The position numbers were made by a program, and so were the translations under genes. A stretch of DNA of 64,000 nucleotides from VRUE01 sp963715455 (lineage in GTDB: Bacteria; Actinomycetota; Thermoleophilia; Solirubrobacterales; 70-9): positions 1,240,001 through 1,304,000 of the forward strand of contig OY970245.1 in assembly GCA_963715455.1 (NCBI GenBank), read 5' to 3'. Under the pieces are notes generated by a model, which saw only the letters and a program-made list of their open reading frames with translations, searched no databases and had not been told where the DNA came from. Positions within the stretch are counted from its first letter, which is position 1; each line of letters starts with the position of its first letter. Positions 49,418 through 57,276 of this stretch are shown one piece after another.

Positions 49418-50866
49418 TTACTCCTGGCGCAGTTGGGCGCGGCGGATCTTGCCGCTCGTCGTCTTCGGCAGCTGATCGGCGAACTCGACGATGCGCGGGT
49501 ACTTGTAGGAGGCGGTCTGGGATTTGACGTGCTCCTGCAGCTCGCGAGCCAGGTCGTCGGAGGGCTGGTGGCCCGTATGCAGTACGACGATCGCCCGCAC
49601 CACCGAGCCGCGGTCGGGATCGGGGGCAGCTACAGCCGCGGCCTCCGCGACGGCTGCATGAGAGACGAGCGCCGACTCAACCTCGAAAGGACCAATTCGA
49701 TAGCCGGAGGAGAGGATCAGGTCGTCACTGCGCCCCTCAAACCAGAGGTAGCCCTCCTCGTCCTCCGCGACCCGGTCACCAGTCGGCCACCACTCGTCGG
49801 TGAAGCGCTCGCCGTCGAGGTAGCGCAGGAAGAAGCTCGGCGAGGAGGCGGTGCGGACTTGGAGCTCGCCCTCAACGACGCGTGTTTCGACGCCGGGCAA
49901 GGGTCTGCCCATCGAGCCGTCGTGGGCTGGGTCGTCCTCGCCCGGGCGCATGCCGCAGACGGCGCCGGTCTCGGTCTGGCCGTAGCCGTCGCCGATCGGC
50001 AGGCCGAGGCGCTCGCGGAAGCTGCGGATCACCTCGGGCTCGAGCGGCTCGCCGGCCGAGACGAGGCGGCGCAGCGAGGGTATGGGGGAGAGCTCGGCGC
50101 GTTTGGCCAGCATGCGGTACTCGGTCGGCGCCTGGCAGAGCAGGTTGACGCCCAGCTCCTCGCAGAGCCGCAGGCGCTCGGCCGGGTCGAAGCGCCCGTC
50201 GTGCAGCACGGCGACGGCGCCGCAGAGCCAGGGGGCGACGAAGGCGTTGCGGGTCGACTTCGACCAGCCCGGCGCCGCCGTACACCAGGCCACGTCGCCC
50301 TCACGCGCGCCGAACCAGTGTTCGGCCTGCAAGCGCTGGCCAGCCAGGTAGCGCTGCGGATAGAGCACGCCACGTGGCTCGCCGGTAGTCCCCGACGTGA
50401 AGACGATCGCCGCCGGGTCCTCCGGGTCGAGTTGCTCCATCGCGGCGGGCGTCTCCTGCGGCAGGTCCTCATCAAAGACCCGCGCCAGATCCTCCATTTC
50501 CATATAGGGAATGCCATCGGGCAGCTCACCGAGATACCGCGCCTCACCGACAGCAAGCTTCGGCCCGGCCACCCGCGCCCGCAGCTCCAGATCCTTGCGC
50601 CGCAACTGCGGATTGCAAGGCAACGCCACTGCCCCCATCCGCCAGCAAGCAAGCATCGTCAACACCCACTCGACCCGACTCCCAACCAGCGTCATCACCA
50701 CACCCCCCCGCTCCACGCCCTGGGCAGCAAAAGCACCAGAGAGCCCCGCCGAGCGAGCAAAAAGCTCTCCAAAGTGATGCAGCTTTTTCTCCCCGTCCGC
50801 GCTGACCTCAATCAACGCCGGCCGCGCAAAGGGAAACCGTTCAACTACATCCTCAATGAAGTTCAC
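49418..50866 (-). CDS. Acyl-CoA synthetase, AMP-forming
   Basis: 482 residues from GTG 50866. ANL superfamily: FTSGTTGEPRGVLYP (P-loop-like A3), GDGYGQTETG (A5), PTGDRVAEDEEGYLWFEGRSDDLI (A7-A8) and catalytic Lys in PKTTSGKIRR (A10). Short-to-medium acyl-CoA synthetase architecture (ACSM/Acs-like). Activates acids for the beta-oxidation genes upstream. A longer frame from 50929 would translate the hairpin at 50902 and is rejected. Confidence 0.92.
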   Translation of the reverse strand: MNFIEDVVERFPFARPALIEVSADGEKKLHHFGELFARSAGLSGAFAAQGVERGGVVMTLVGSRVEWVLTMLACWRMGAVALPCNPQLRRKDLELRARVAGPKLAVGEARYLGELPDGIPYMEMEDLARVFDEDLPQETPAAMEQLDPEDPAAIVFTSGTTGEPRGVLYPQRYLAGQRLQAEHWFGAREGDVAWCTAAPGWSKSTRNAFVAPWLCGAVAVLHDGRFDPAERLRLCEELGVNLLCQAPTEYRMLAKRAELSPIPSLRRLVSAGEPLEPEVIRSFRERLGLPIGDGYGQTETGAVCGMRPGEDDPAHDGSMGRPLPGVETRVVEGELQVRTASSPSFFLRYLDGERFTDEWWPTGDRVAEDEEGYLWFEGRSDDLILSSGYRIGPFEVESALVSHAAVAEAAAVAAPDPDRGSVVRAIVVLHTGHQPSDDLARELQEHVKSQTASYKYPRIVEFADQLPKTTSGKIRRAQLRQE

Positions 50867-50901
50867 GCCCGGCAGTCTGCCGTACCGGTGAAGTTGGAGA
50901 A

Positions 50902-50977
50902 GAGAGCCGGATGCCCCTCCCCAAAACACTCAAGCGCGGCTCCTGCCGCGCGTTTTGGGGAGGGGCATCCGGCTCTC
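50902..50977. repeat. 76-bp hairpin element (family P76, copy 2)
   Basis: Perfect 26-bp arms (50902-50927, 50952-50977) beginning GAGAG and ending CAAAAC. Loop ACTCAAGCGCGGCTCCTGCC-GCGC differs from copy 1 at only 4 of 24 positions. The middle of the arms differs from copy 1 on both strands, so pairing is fully kept. Located between two tandem minus-strand genes, two bases from the acyl-CoA dehydrogenase stop. Confidence 0.9.
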
Positions 50978-50978
50978 C

Positions 50979-52193
50979 CTACCTCAATTCGCTCGACGAC
51001 TTACCCAGCATCTGCCGAGCGACGATCAGCAGCTGGATCTGCTGGGTTCCCTCGAAGATGTCAAGGATCTTTGCGTCCCGCGCCCACTTCTCAAGCAGCT
51101 CGTTCTCGCCGTAGCCGAGGCTGCCGCAAAGCTCGACGCAGCCAAGCGCCACATCGACGCAGGTACGCCCCGCCTTGGCCTTGGCCATCGAGGCCTGTAG
51201 CGAGTTGGGCTTGCCGTTGTCGGCCATCCAGGCTGCCTGCAGGGTGAGCAGCAGGGAGGCCTCGTAGTCGGACTCCATCTCCAGGTAGCGCGCCGCAGCC
51301 GCCGACTGCGAGAGCGCCGGCGTGTCGTAGTCGATCTCGACCCCGGCCTCGGAGAGGCGCTTGCGCGTCTCCTCGAGCGAGGCCCGGGCGACGCCGACCG
51401 CCATCGCGGCGACCAGCGGCCGCGTGTTGTCGAACGTTTGCATCGCCCCGCCGAAGCCCTGCTTGACGTCGATCTCGGGATTGCCGAGCAATGCCTCCTT
51501 GGGCACCCGGCAATCCTGCAGGGTGAAGTTGGCGGTGTCCGAGGCGCGGATGCCGAGCTTGTGCTCGAGCCGGTCGAGCTTCAACCCCGGGTTGTCGCGC
51601 TCGACGATGAACGACTTGATCGCCGCCCGGCCCTGCTCGCGGTCGAGCGAGGCCCAGACGACGATCAGGTCGGCGCGGTCGCCGGAGGTGACGAAGATCT
51701 TCTCGCCGTTGAGCACGTACTCGTCGCCGTCGAGCTCGGCCGTGGTGCGGATCGCGGCCGAGTCGGAGCCCGCCTCGGGCTCGGTGATCGCCATCGCCGC
51801 CCACTTGCCGCCGTAGCGCTCGAGCTGCTCGTCGCTCGCCACCGAGGCGATCGCCGAGTTGCCGAGGCCCTGGCGGGGCATCGAGAGCAGCAGGCCGACG
51901 TCTCCCCAGCAGAGCTCGATGATGCCGAGCACGGTGGAGAGGTTGGAGCCGTTGCGATTGCCGTCGTCGCCGTCGCCGTTGGACTCGCGCCGCACGCCGG
52001 CCGCGCCGGCGCCGCCGATGTCGGAGCCCTCGTTCATGCCGTCGATCAGCGAAGCGAGCATGTCGAGCTCCTTGGGGTAGGAGTGCTCGGCCTCGTCGTA
52101 CTTGCGGGAGATCGGCCGGAAGACCTCGGTCGCGACCTGGTTGGCCTGGCTGACCAGCGGGCGAAACTTCTTCGGTATCTCGAGATTGATCAT
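50979..52193 (-). CDS. Acyl-CoA dehydrogenase (1)
   Basis: 404 residues. FAD/substrate motifs AMAITEPEAGSDSAA and IFVTSGDRADLIVVWA, DNTRPLVAAMAVGVARASLEE, and C-terminal LEKWARDAKILDIFEGTQQIQ, where the region of the catalytic base lies (IFEGT). An Asn/Gly/Asp insert (SNGDGDDGNRNGSN) near residue 70 is unusual. The next gene encodes a more diverged paralogue, so the two may form a heteromeric enzyme, as for some actinobacterial FadE pairs. Confidence 0.92.
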   Translation of the reverse strand: MINLEIPKKFRPLVSQANQVATEVFRPISRKYDEAEHSYPKELDMLASLIDGMNEGSDIGGAGAAGVRRESNGDGDDGNRNGSNLSTVLGIIELCWGDVGLLLSMPRQGLGNSAIASVASDEQLERYGGKWAAMAITEPEAGSDSAAIRTTAELDGDEYVLNGEKIFVTSGDRADLIVVWASLDREQGRAAIKSFIVERDNPGLKLDRLEHKLGIRASDTANFTLQDCRVPKEALLGNPEIDVKQGFGGAMQTFDNTRPLVAAMAVGVARASLEETRKRLSEAGVEIDYDTPALSQSAAAARYLEMESDYEASLLLTLQAAWMADNGKPNSLQASMAKAKAGRTCVDVALGCVELCGSLGYGENELLEKWARDAKILDIFEGTQQIQLLIVARQMLGKSSSELR

Positions 52194-52225
52194 GATCCTG
52201 TTCCTTTGCTCGAGGCCCTTTCGCT

Positions 52226-53560
52226 CTAGACGAGCAGGGCGCCCTCCATGACGCCCGCTGCGCGGAGGTCGCGGTACCAGCGCTCGACCGGGTGCTCCTT
52301 GACGAAGCCGTGGCCGCCGAGCAGCTGCACTCCTTCGGAGCCGATCTGCATGCCCTTCTGGGCGCAGAGCCGGCGGGCCATCGCCGCCTCACGGGCGAAG
52401 TCCTGGCCCTGGTCGGCGCGGGCGGCGGCACGGTAGGTGGCGAGTCGCATGCCTTCGCTCTCGATGCCGATGTCGGAGACGCCGAAGGCGACCGCCTGGC
52501 GGTTGGAGATCGGTTCGCCGAAGGCGGTGCGCTCGTTGACGTACTGCTTGACGTAGTCGAGCGTCGCCTCGGCGGCACCGACGGCGAGCGAGCACCAGGC
52601 GATCCGCGCCCGCTGCAGGCACTCGACGTAGGCGTTGCCCTCGCCCTCGTCCATCAGGGCGCTGGCGGGCAGGCGCACGTCCTCGATCAGCAGTTTGCCG
52701 GTGGTGGCAGGGCGTAGCCCCATCGCCGGCTCCGCTTCAACCGAGAGCCCCTTGGCGCCGGACTCGATCAGGAAGAGCGCCGGGCCGTCCTCGGTCTCGG
52801 CGGCGACGACGAAGAGCTCGCAGGCGCCAGCGCGGGCAACCAGCGACTTGGCGCCATTGAGCACCCAGTCCGAACCGACCTGGCGGGCCTTGGTCTCCAG
52901 CTTCAGCGGGTCGAAGAGCGGCCTTGGCTCGAGGATCGCCAGCGCTGCGGCAGGGGTGTCCTCGCCGGTGAAGGCGGGCAGGTAGGTGGCCTCCTGCTCG
53001 GCCGTGCCCCAGTGGCCGATCGCGGTGGCCACGGCGCCGGGGGCGAGCGCCGCGTAGGCGATGCCCATGTCGCCGTGGGCGAGGGCCTCGCCGATCAGCA
53101 CGCTGGTCACCGCGGCCTGCTCGTGCATGACGCCGCCGAGCTCCTCGGGGACGCCGAGCATGTTGATGCCCAGCTCGTTGGCCTGGCCGAGCAGCTCAGC
53201 GGGTGTCTCGCAGTCGAAGTCGGCCTGCTTGGCGACGGGGCGCACCTTGGCCTCGGCGAAGTCGCGTACCCCTTCCTGCAGCATCTGCTGCTCGTCGTCG
53301 GGGCTGATGTCGAAGAGGGCACGTGGCTTGCTCGGCGCCTGGCGTGCCGGCCGGCCCAGCTTCTGGGCGGCCTTGAAGGTGCGCCCGGCGGCGGTCGCCG
53401 AACGGAAGCCGCTCTTGGTGCCGGTGAACAGTGCCCGCTCGACCTGCTTGCGGATGCGGATCCGGTCGAGCAGGTCGGAGCTGGCGAGGCGGTTTAGCCA
53501 GCGCAGGCCGAAGCCCATGCTGCGCTCGGCAACTCCCTTGTCGTCGGTGACGGTGGACAT
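52226..53560 (-). CDS. Acyl-CoA dehydrogenase (2), diverged
   Basis: 444 residues, with an extra N-terminal region of about 90 residues (GFGLRWLNRLASSDLLDRIR, KSGFRSATAAGRTFKAAQKL) before the dehydrogenase fold. The usual TEPxxGSD segment is altered to LAILEPRPLFDP, while QLLGGHGFVKEHPVERWYRD is kept. Probably the partner of the preceding acyl-CoA dehydrogenase. It is 2 bp from the MaoC gene, so all are one operon. Confidence 0.88.
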   Translation of the reverse strand: MSTVTDDKGVAERSMGFGLRWLNRLASSDLLDRIRIRKQVERALFTGTKSGFRSATAAGRTFKAAQKLGRPARQAPSKPRALFDISPDDEQQMLQEGVRDFAEAKVRPVAKQADFDCETPAELLGQANELGINMLGVPEELGGVMHEQAAVTSVLIGEALAHGDMGIAYAALAPGAVATAIGHWGTAEQEATYLPAFTGEDTPAAALAILEPRPLFDPLKLETKARQVGSDWVLNGAKSLVARAGACELFVVAAETEDGPALFLIESGAKGLSVEAEPAMGLRPATTGKLLIEDVRLPASALMDEGEGNAYVECLQRARIAWCSLAVGAAEATLDYVKQYVNERTAFGEPISNRQAVAFGVSDIGIESEGMRLATYRAAARADQGQDFAREAAMARRLCAQKGMQIGSEGVQLLGGHGFVKEHPVERWYRDLRAAGVMEGALLV

Positions 53561-53562
53561 CT

Positions 53563-54495
53563 CTACTTTTTCCTCCCGCTTCGGGGTTTGGCCTCGAGCG
53601 GCTCCAGATGGCCGTCGAGGTGCGGCGTGTCACGCTTGGCGTCGCGCACCGCAAAATCGATCTCGTCTCCATCGGACGTGCTGGCGAAGGCGACCTTGCC
53701 GGGGAGCAGGATCGGCTTGCGGAAACGCACGTCTACTGCGAAGGCGTCGGGCAGGCGGCTCTCCAGCGCGGCCAGGCAGCGCGCCTTGGTCCACATGCCG
53801 TGGGCGATTGCCCGCGGAAAGCCGAGCGGCTTGGCGCTCCAGGCGTGCATGTGGATCGGGTTGCGATCCCCCGACACGGCCCCATAGCGCCGCCCAAGAT
53901 CCCCACCAAGCTTCCACTCAACCCCGCCACCCAGCTCCTCCGCCCGCCGATGGGCCGATACGTCAAGCTGGCTTTGACTTTTCGGCCCATCGGCCCCGTT
54001 GTTGTTGGGGCCGCGGCGCAGCATCGTGCTGGTGCTCTCCCAGACGACCTGGTGGCCGGACTTGACCTTGGTCTGCAGGCTGAAGGTGCGGCCCTTGGGG
54101 TGGGGTTGCAGCTTGGTGGGGCGCACCTGGATCGTCAGCTCCTCGTCGAGGCCGATCTGCCGATGCTGGGCGATGCGGTTCTCAACGTGGACCAAGCCGA
54201 CCGCGCCGAAGGGGAAGGCCCCGTCGGCCATCACCGCCATCTGCAGCGGGAAGGCGAGCACGTGTGGGTAGCTGGGGGGCAGGTGGTCGCGCAGGGCAAA
54301 GCCGCAGACCCTGGCGTAGGCGACTACCCGCTCGGGGTCGGCCTGGACCGCGGCCAGCTCCAGCTCGATCTCAGGGATCTCGTTGCCGCGGCCCGGCACG
54401 AAGGGCAGCAGCGAGGCGCCGGGGATCAGCGGTGCCGCGGCGCGCGCGTAGAGTGGCAGGATGCTGGGCGGGCTTCCTAGCGTGCGCGTCTCCAT
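53563..54495 (-). CDS. MaoC-like (R)-hydratase, HtdX-like, carrying a translated palindromic repeat
   Basis: 310 residues, two hot-dog halves. The C-terminal half has the hydratase motif YGAVSGDRNPIHMHAWSAKPLGF (split D-x-x-x-x-H) and AIAHGMWTKA. The N-terminal half has LQMAVMADGAFPFGAVGLVH. Hydrates 2-enoyl thioesters. The linker between halves (GADGPKSQSQLDVSAHRRAEE) is encoded by a decayed 49-bp palindrome homologous to the intergenic one at 3141. Position after the FabG4-like gene mirrors M. tuberculosis htdX (Rv0241c) beside fabG4 and fadA2. Confidence 0.9.
   Translation of the reverse strand: METRTLGSPPSILPLYARAAAPLIPGASLLPFVPGRGNEIPEIELELAAVQADPERVVAYARVCGFALRDHLPPSYPHVLAFPLQMAVMADGAFPFGAVGLVHVENRIAQHRQIGLDEELTIQVRPTKLQPHPKGRTFSLQTKVKSGHQVVWESTSTMLRRGPNNNGADGPKSQSQLDVSAHRRAEELGGGVEWKLGGDLGRRYGAVSGDRNPIHMHAWSAKPLGFPRAIAHGMWTKARCLAALESRLPDAFAVDVRFRKPILLPGKVAFASTSDGDEIDFAVRDAKRDTPHLDGHLEPLEAKPRSGRKK
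53946..53994. repeat. 49-bp palindromic element inside the MaoC gene (family P49, copy 2)
   Basis: Arms GCCGATGGGCCGA (53946-53958) and TCGGCCCATCGGC (53982-53994), with a partly decayed inner stem. 39 of 49 positions match the copy at 3141-3189, and the C-G pair at positions 6/44 is replaced by T-A, preserving pairing. Translated as part of the hot-dog linker. Confidence 0.85.
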
Positions 54496-54497
54496 TG

Positions 54498-55820
54498 TCA
54501 GGCTCCCAGCAGGCTCTGCCCGCAGACGCGGACGACGTTGCCGTTGACGCCGGCCGAGGCGGGGCTGGCGAACCAGGCGATCGTCTCGGCCACGTCGACC
54601 GGCAGGCCGCCCTGCGACATGCTGTTCATGCGCCGCCCCGCTTCACGGATCGGCACCGGCATCTTCGCCGTCATCTGCGTTTCGATGAAGCCGGGGGCGA
54701 CCGCGTTGATCGTCGCGCCGCGCTCCGCCAGCTCGGGCGCGAGCGCCTCGACCATGCCGATCACGCCCGCCTTCGAGGTGGCGTAGTTGGTCTGGCCCGA
54801 GTTGCCGGCGATGCCGCTCATCGAGGAGACGCAGACGATGCGGCCGTTGGCGCGCAGCAGGCCGCGCTCGAGCAGCTCGTCGTCGATGCGCTCCTCGCTG
54901 GAGAGGTTGATCTCCATCAGCGAGCTCCAGCGGTCCTCGGGCATCTTGGCGATCGTCCGGTCGCGGGTCACGCCGGCGTTGTGGACGACGATGTCGACGC
55001 CGCCGCTGAGCTGCTCGGCGATCGCCGCCGGCGCTCCCTCCTCGGTGATGTCGAGCTCGATCGTCTCGGCGTCGAGCCGCTTGGCGACGGCGGCCAGATC
55101 GGCGGCCAGCGCCGGCACGTCGAGCAGCACCAGGCCGGCGCCGTCGCGATGCAGGGTGGTGGCGATCGCCTCGCCGATTCCGCGCGAGGCGCCGGTGACG
55201 AGGGCCAGCTTGCCGTCGAGCGGCTGCGACCAGTCGATCGCTGGCGCCTTGGCGACCGCCGCGCCGATCTCGATCACCTGGCCCGAGACGTAGGCGGAGC
55301 GGGGAGAGAGGAGGAAGCGCAGGGTGGACTCGATCTCGGCCTCGGCGCCGGCGGTGACGTGGACCAGCTGCACGGCGATGCCGCGGCCGATCTCCTTGCC
55401 CAGCGAGCGCGTAAATCCCTCGAGCGCCCGCTGTGCCGTGGCGGCGCGGGCCGGCAGGCCGGCGGGCGGCGTGCCGAGTACGACGACGCGCCCGGAGCGC
55501 TTGATGCGCTTCACGTTGGGATGGAAGAAGCGCTGCAGTTCGACCAGCTCGGTCGAATCGGAGATCCCCGTGGCATCGAAGACGAGTGCCTTGACCGGGC
55601 TATCCACCTTCTCCGGGCGCGGGGCGCCGATCGCTCCAAGCAGGCGCTCGATCGGCTTGCCCAGCCGCCCGCCGGGTGCGGCCCCGGCCAGCACGGCGCC
55701 TGCGAGGACGCCGCCGTCGGTGCTCTGACGCTCCAGCTCGACCGGCTGCGGCAGGCCAACCCGCGGGGCGATGAAGCGTCCCGGAGGCGAGTTGACCAGC
55801 TGCGTGTAGAGGTCGCTCAT
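54498..55820 (-). CDS. fabG4: High-molecular-weight 3-oxoacyl reductase, FabG4-like
   Basis: 440 residues: an N-terminal domain of about 200 residues resembling an inactive Rossmann fold (SPVKALVFDATGI, VVVLGTPPAG) and a C-terminal SDR domain (VTGASRGIGEAI, VHNAGVTRD, catalytic Ser in VSSMSGIAG and YATSK). Length and layout match mycobacterial FabG4 (Rv0242c), an NADH-dependent reductase of long acyl chains. ATG 55820 overlaps the thiolase stop (ATGA). Confidence 0.92.
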   Translation of the reverse strand: MSDLYTQLVNSPPGRFIAPRVGLPQPVELERQSTDGGVLAGAVLAGAAPGGRLGKPIERLLGAIGAPRPEKVDSPVKALVFDATGISDSTELVELQRFFHPNVKRIKRSGRVVVLGTPPAGLPARAATAQRALEGFTRSLGKEIGRGIAVQLVHVTAGAEAEIESTLRFLLSPRSAYVSGQVIEIGAAVAKAPAIDWSQPLDGKLALVTGASRGIGEAIATTLHRDGAGLVLLDVPALAADLAAVAKRLDAETIELDITEEGAPAAIAEQLSGGVDIVVHNAGVTRDRTIAKMPEDRWSSLMEINLSSEERIDDELLERGLLRANGRIVCVSSMSGIAGNSGQTNYATSKAGVIGMVEALAPELAERGATINAVAPGFIETQMTAKMPVPIREAGRRMNSMSQGGLPVDVAETIAWFASPASAGVNGNVVRVCGQSLLGA

Positions 55821-57109
55821 TTGCTCCCCCCGGCGCTCTCGAGCATCGCCACGACACCCTGGCCGGCGGCGGCGCAGATGCTGATCACGCCACGGCCGCT
55901 GCCGTGCTCGCTGAGCTGCTTGGCGAGGCTGGCGACGATGCGGCCGCCGGTGGCGGCGAAGGGGTGGCCAGCGGCAAGCGAGCCGCCGTTGACGTTGAGC
56001 TTCTCGCTGTCAATCGCCCCCAACGGCCGGTCGCGTCCCAGCCGCTCGCGACAGAAGCGCTCGTCCTCCCAGGCGCGCAGGGTGCAGAGCACCTGGGCGG
56101 CGAAGGCCTCATGGATCTCGTAGAGGTCGAAGTCCTGCAAGGCGAGGCCGGCGCGGTCGAGCATGCGCGGCATCGCGTAGGCGGGCGCCATGAGCAGCCC
56201 CTCGCGCTTGTGCACGTGGTCGATCGCCGCTGTTTGGCCATCGACGAAGTAGGCGAGCACCGGCAGGTCGCGCTCCTTGGCCCACTCCTCGCTGGCGAGG
56301 AGGACGGCCGAGGCACCGTCACTGAGCGGCGTCGAGTTGGCGGCGGTCATCGTGCCCTCGTCGCCGCCGAAGACCGGGCCGAGCTTTGCCAGCTTCTCCA
56401 ACGAGGAGTCGGGCCGCAGGTTCTGGTCGCGCTCGAGACCGAGGTACGGGCTGACCAGGTCGTCGTTGAAGCCACGCTCGTAGGCGGCGGCAAGGTTGTG
56501 GTGGCTGCGCACAGCGAGCTCGTCCTGCGCCTCGCGCTCGACCTCCCACTCGGAAGCCATGATCGCGCAGTGCTCGCCCATCGAGAGGCCGGTGCGTGGC
56601 TCCTCGTTGCGGGGGATCGAGGGGACGAGCTGGCCGGGGCGTACGCGGGTCAGTTGCCGCACGCGGCCGAGGTTCGACTTCTCGCGGTTGGCGTCGAGCA
56701 GGATCTGGCGCAGATCCTCGTTGAGGCCGATCGGCGCGTCGGAAGTGGTGTCGGCGCCGCAGGCGACGCCGGCGTCGATTTGGCCGAGGGCGATCTTGTT
56801 GGCGACGAGGATCGTCGTCTCAAGCCCCGTGCCGCAGGCCTGCTGCACGTCATAGGCGGGCGTCTCGGGGGCGAGGCGCGTGCCGAGCACGCTCTCGCGG
56901 GTCAGGTCGCGGTCGCGCGAGTGCTTGAGCACCGCGCCGCCGGCGACCTCGCCGAGGGTCTCGCCCTCGAGTCCGAAGCGGCCGATCAGCCCGTCAAGCG
57001 CCGCGGTGAGCATGTCCTGGTTGGAGGCGCGCGAGTAGACGGAGTTCGAGCGTGCAAATGGAATCCGGTTGCCGCCGACGATGGCGACCCGGCCTGGCCT
57101 ATCGGTCAA
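55817..57109 (-). CDS. fadA2: Acetyl-CoA acetyltransferase (thiolase), FadA2-like
   Basis: 430 residues from TTG 57109. Catalytic Cys92 in QQACGTGLE, His near 348 in EIHEAFAAQ, NVNGGSLAAGHPFAATGGR and C-terminal Cys in ISICAAAGQG (the AAxGQG form of the FadA2/FadI group). First gene of the fadA2-fabG4-htdX-acyl-CoA dehydrogenase operon, which recalls M. tuberculosis Rv0241c-Rv0244c. Likely acts on long-chain 3-oxoacyl-CoA. Confidence 0.92.
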   Translation of the reverse strand: MTDRPGRVAIVGGNRIPFARSNSVYSRASNQDMLTAALDGLIGRFGLEGETLGEVAGGAVLKHSRDRDLTRESVLGTRLAPETPAYDVQQACGTGLETTILVANKIALGQIDAGVACGADTTSDAPIGLNEDLRQILLDANREKSNLGRVRQLTRVRPGQLVPSIPRNEEPRTGLSMGEHCAIMASEWEVEREAQDELAVRSHHNLAAAYERGFNDDLVSPYLGLERDQNLRPDSSLEKLAKLGPVFGGDEGTMTAANSTPLSDGASAVLLASEEWAKERDLPVLAYFVDGQTAAIDHVHKREGLLMAPAYAMPRMLDRAGLALQDFDLYEIHEAFAAQVLCTLRAWEDERFCRERLGRDRPLGAIDSEKLNVNGGSLAAGHPFAATGGRIVASLAKQLSEHGSGRGVISICAAAGQGVVAMLESAGGSK

Positions 57110-57134
57110 CTGGTCTCAACCTTTCGTTACAGAG

Positions 57135-57172
57135 ATCGATGCACAGGTTAACTTGCCATCAATCCATGCACA
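57135..57172 (-). promoter_or_regulatory. Direct repeats upstream of the thiolase operon
   Basis: ATCGATGCACA (57135-57145) and ATCCATGCACA (57162-57172), 27 bp apart, with a third TTGCACA at 57189. Together they cover the AT-rich stretch before the thiolase start. Candidate sites for a fatty-acid-responsive regulator; the regulator is not identified. Confidence 0.4.
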
Positions 57173-57210
57173 AGTACCCGTGACGCGTTGCACATAACCA
57201 CCATTCGGTG

Positions 57211-57259
57211 GCTGACTTCGCCTTTCTTCGCCAATAGGACGAGTAAAGGCGAAGTCAGC
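57211..57259. repeat. 49-bp hairpin before the thiolase promoter
   Basis: Perfect 15-bp arms GCTGACTTCGCCTTT (57211-57225) and AAAGGCGAAGTCAGC (57245-57259) around a 19-nt loop that itself starts CTTCGCC. Located between two minus-strand genes, in the 167-bp gap. Same length as family P49 but unrelated in sequence. Possible terminator of nothing obvious upstream, or another palindromic repeat. Confidence 0.75.
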
Positions 57260-57276
57260 GAAGGCTGGGGTGAGGG

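Noticed and set aside
49433..51247. 604-codon plus-strand frame opposite the acyl-CoA synthetase
   Set aside because: Shadow frame; it crosses the hairpin element and two real minus-strand genes.
54264..56123. 619-codon plus-strand frame opposite the MaoC and FabG4-like genes
   Set aside because: Shadow frame without domain signal.
57211..57259. Third member of the 49-bp palindrome family
   Set aside because: Length matches but arms and loop share no sequence with the copies at 3141 and 53946.
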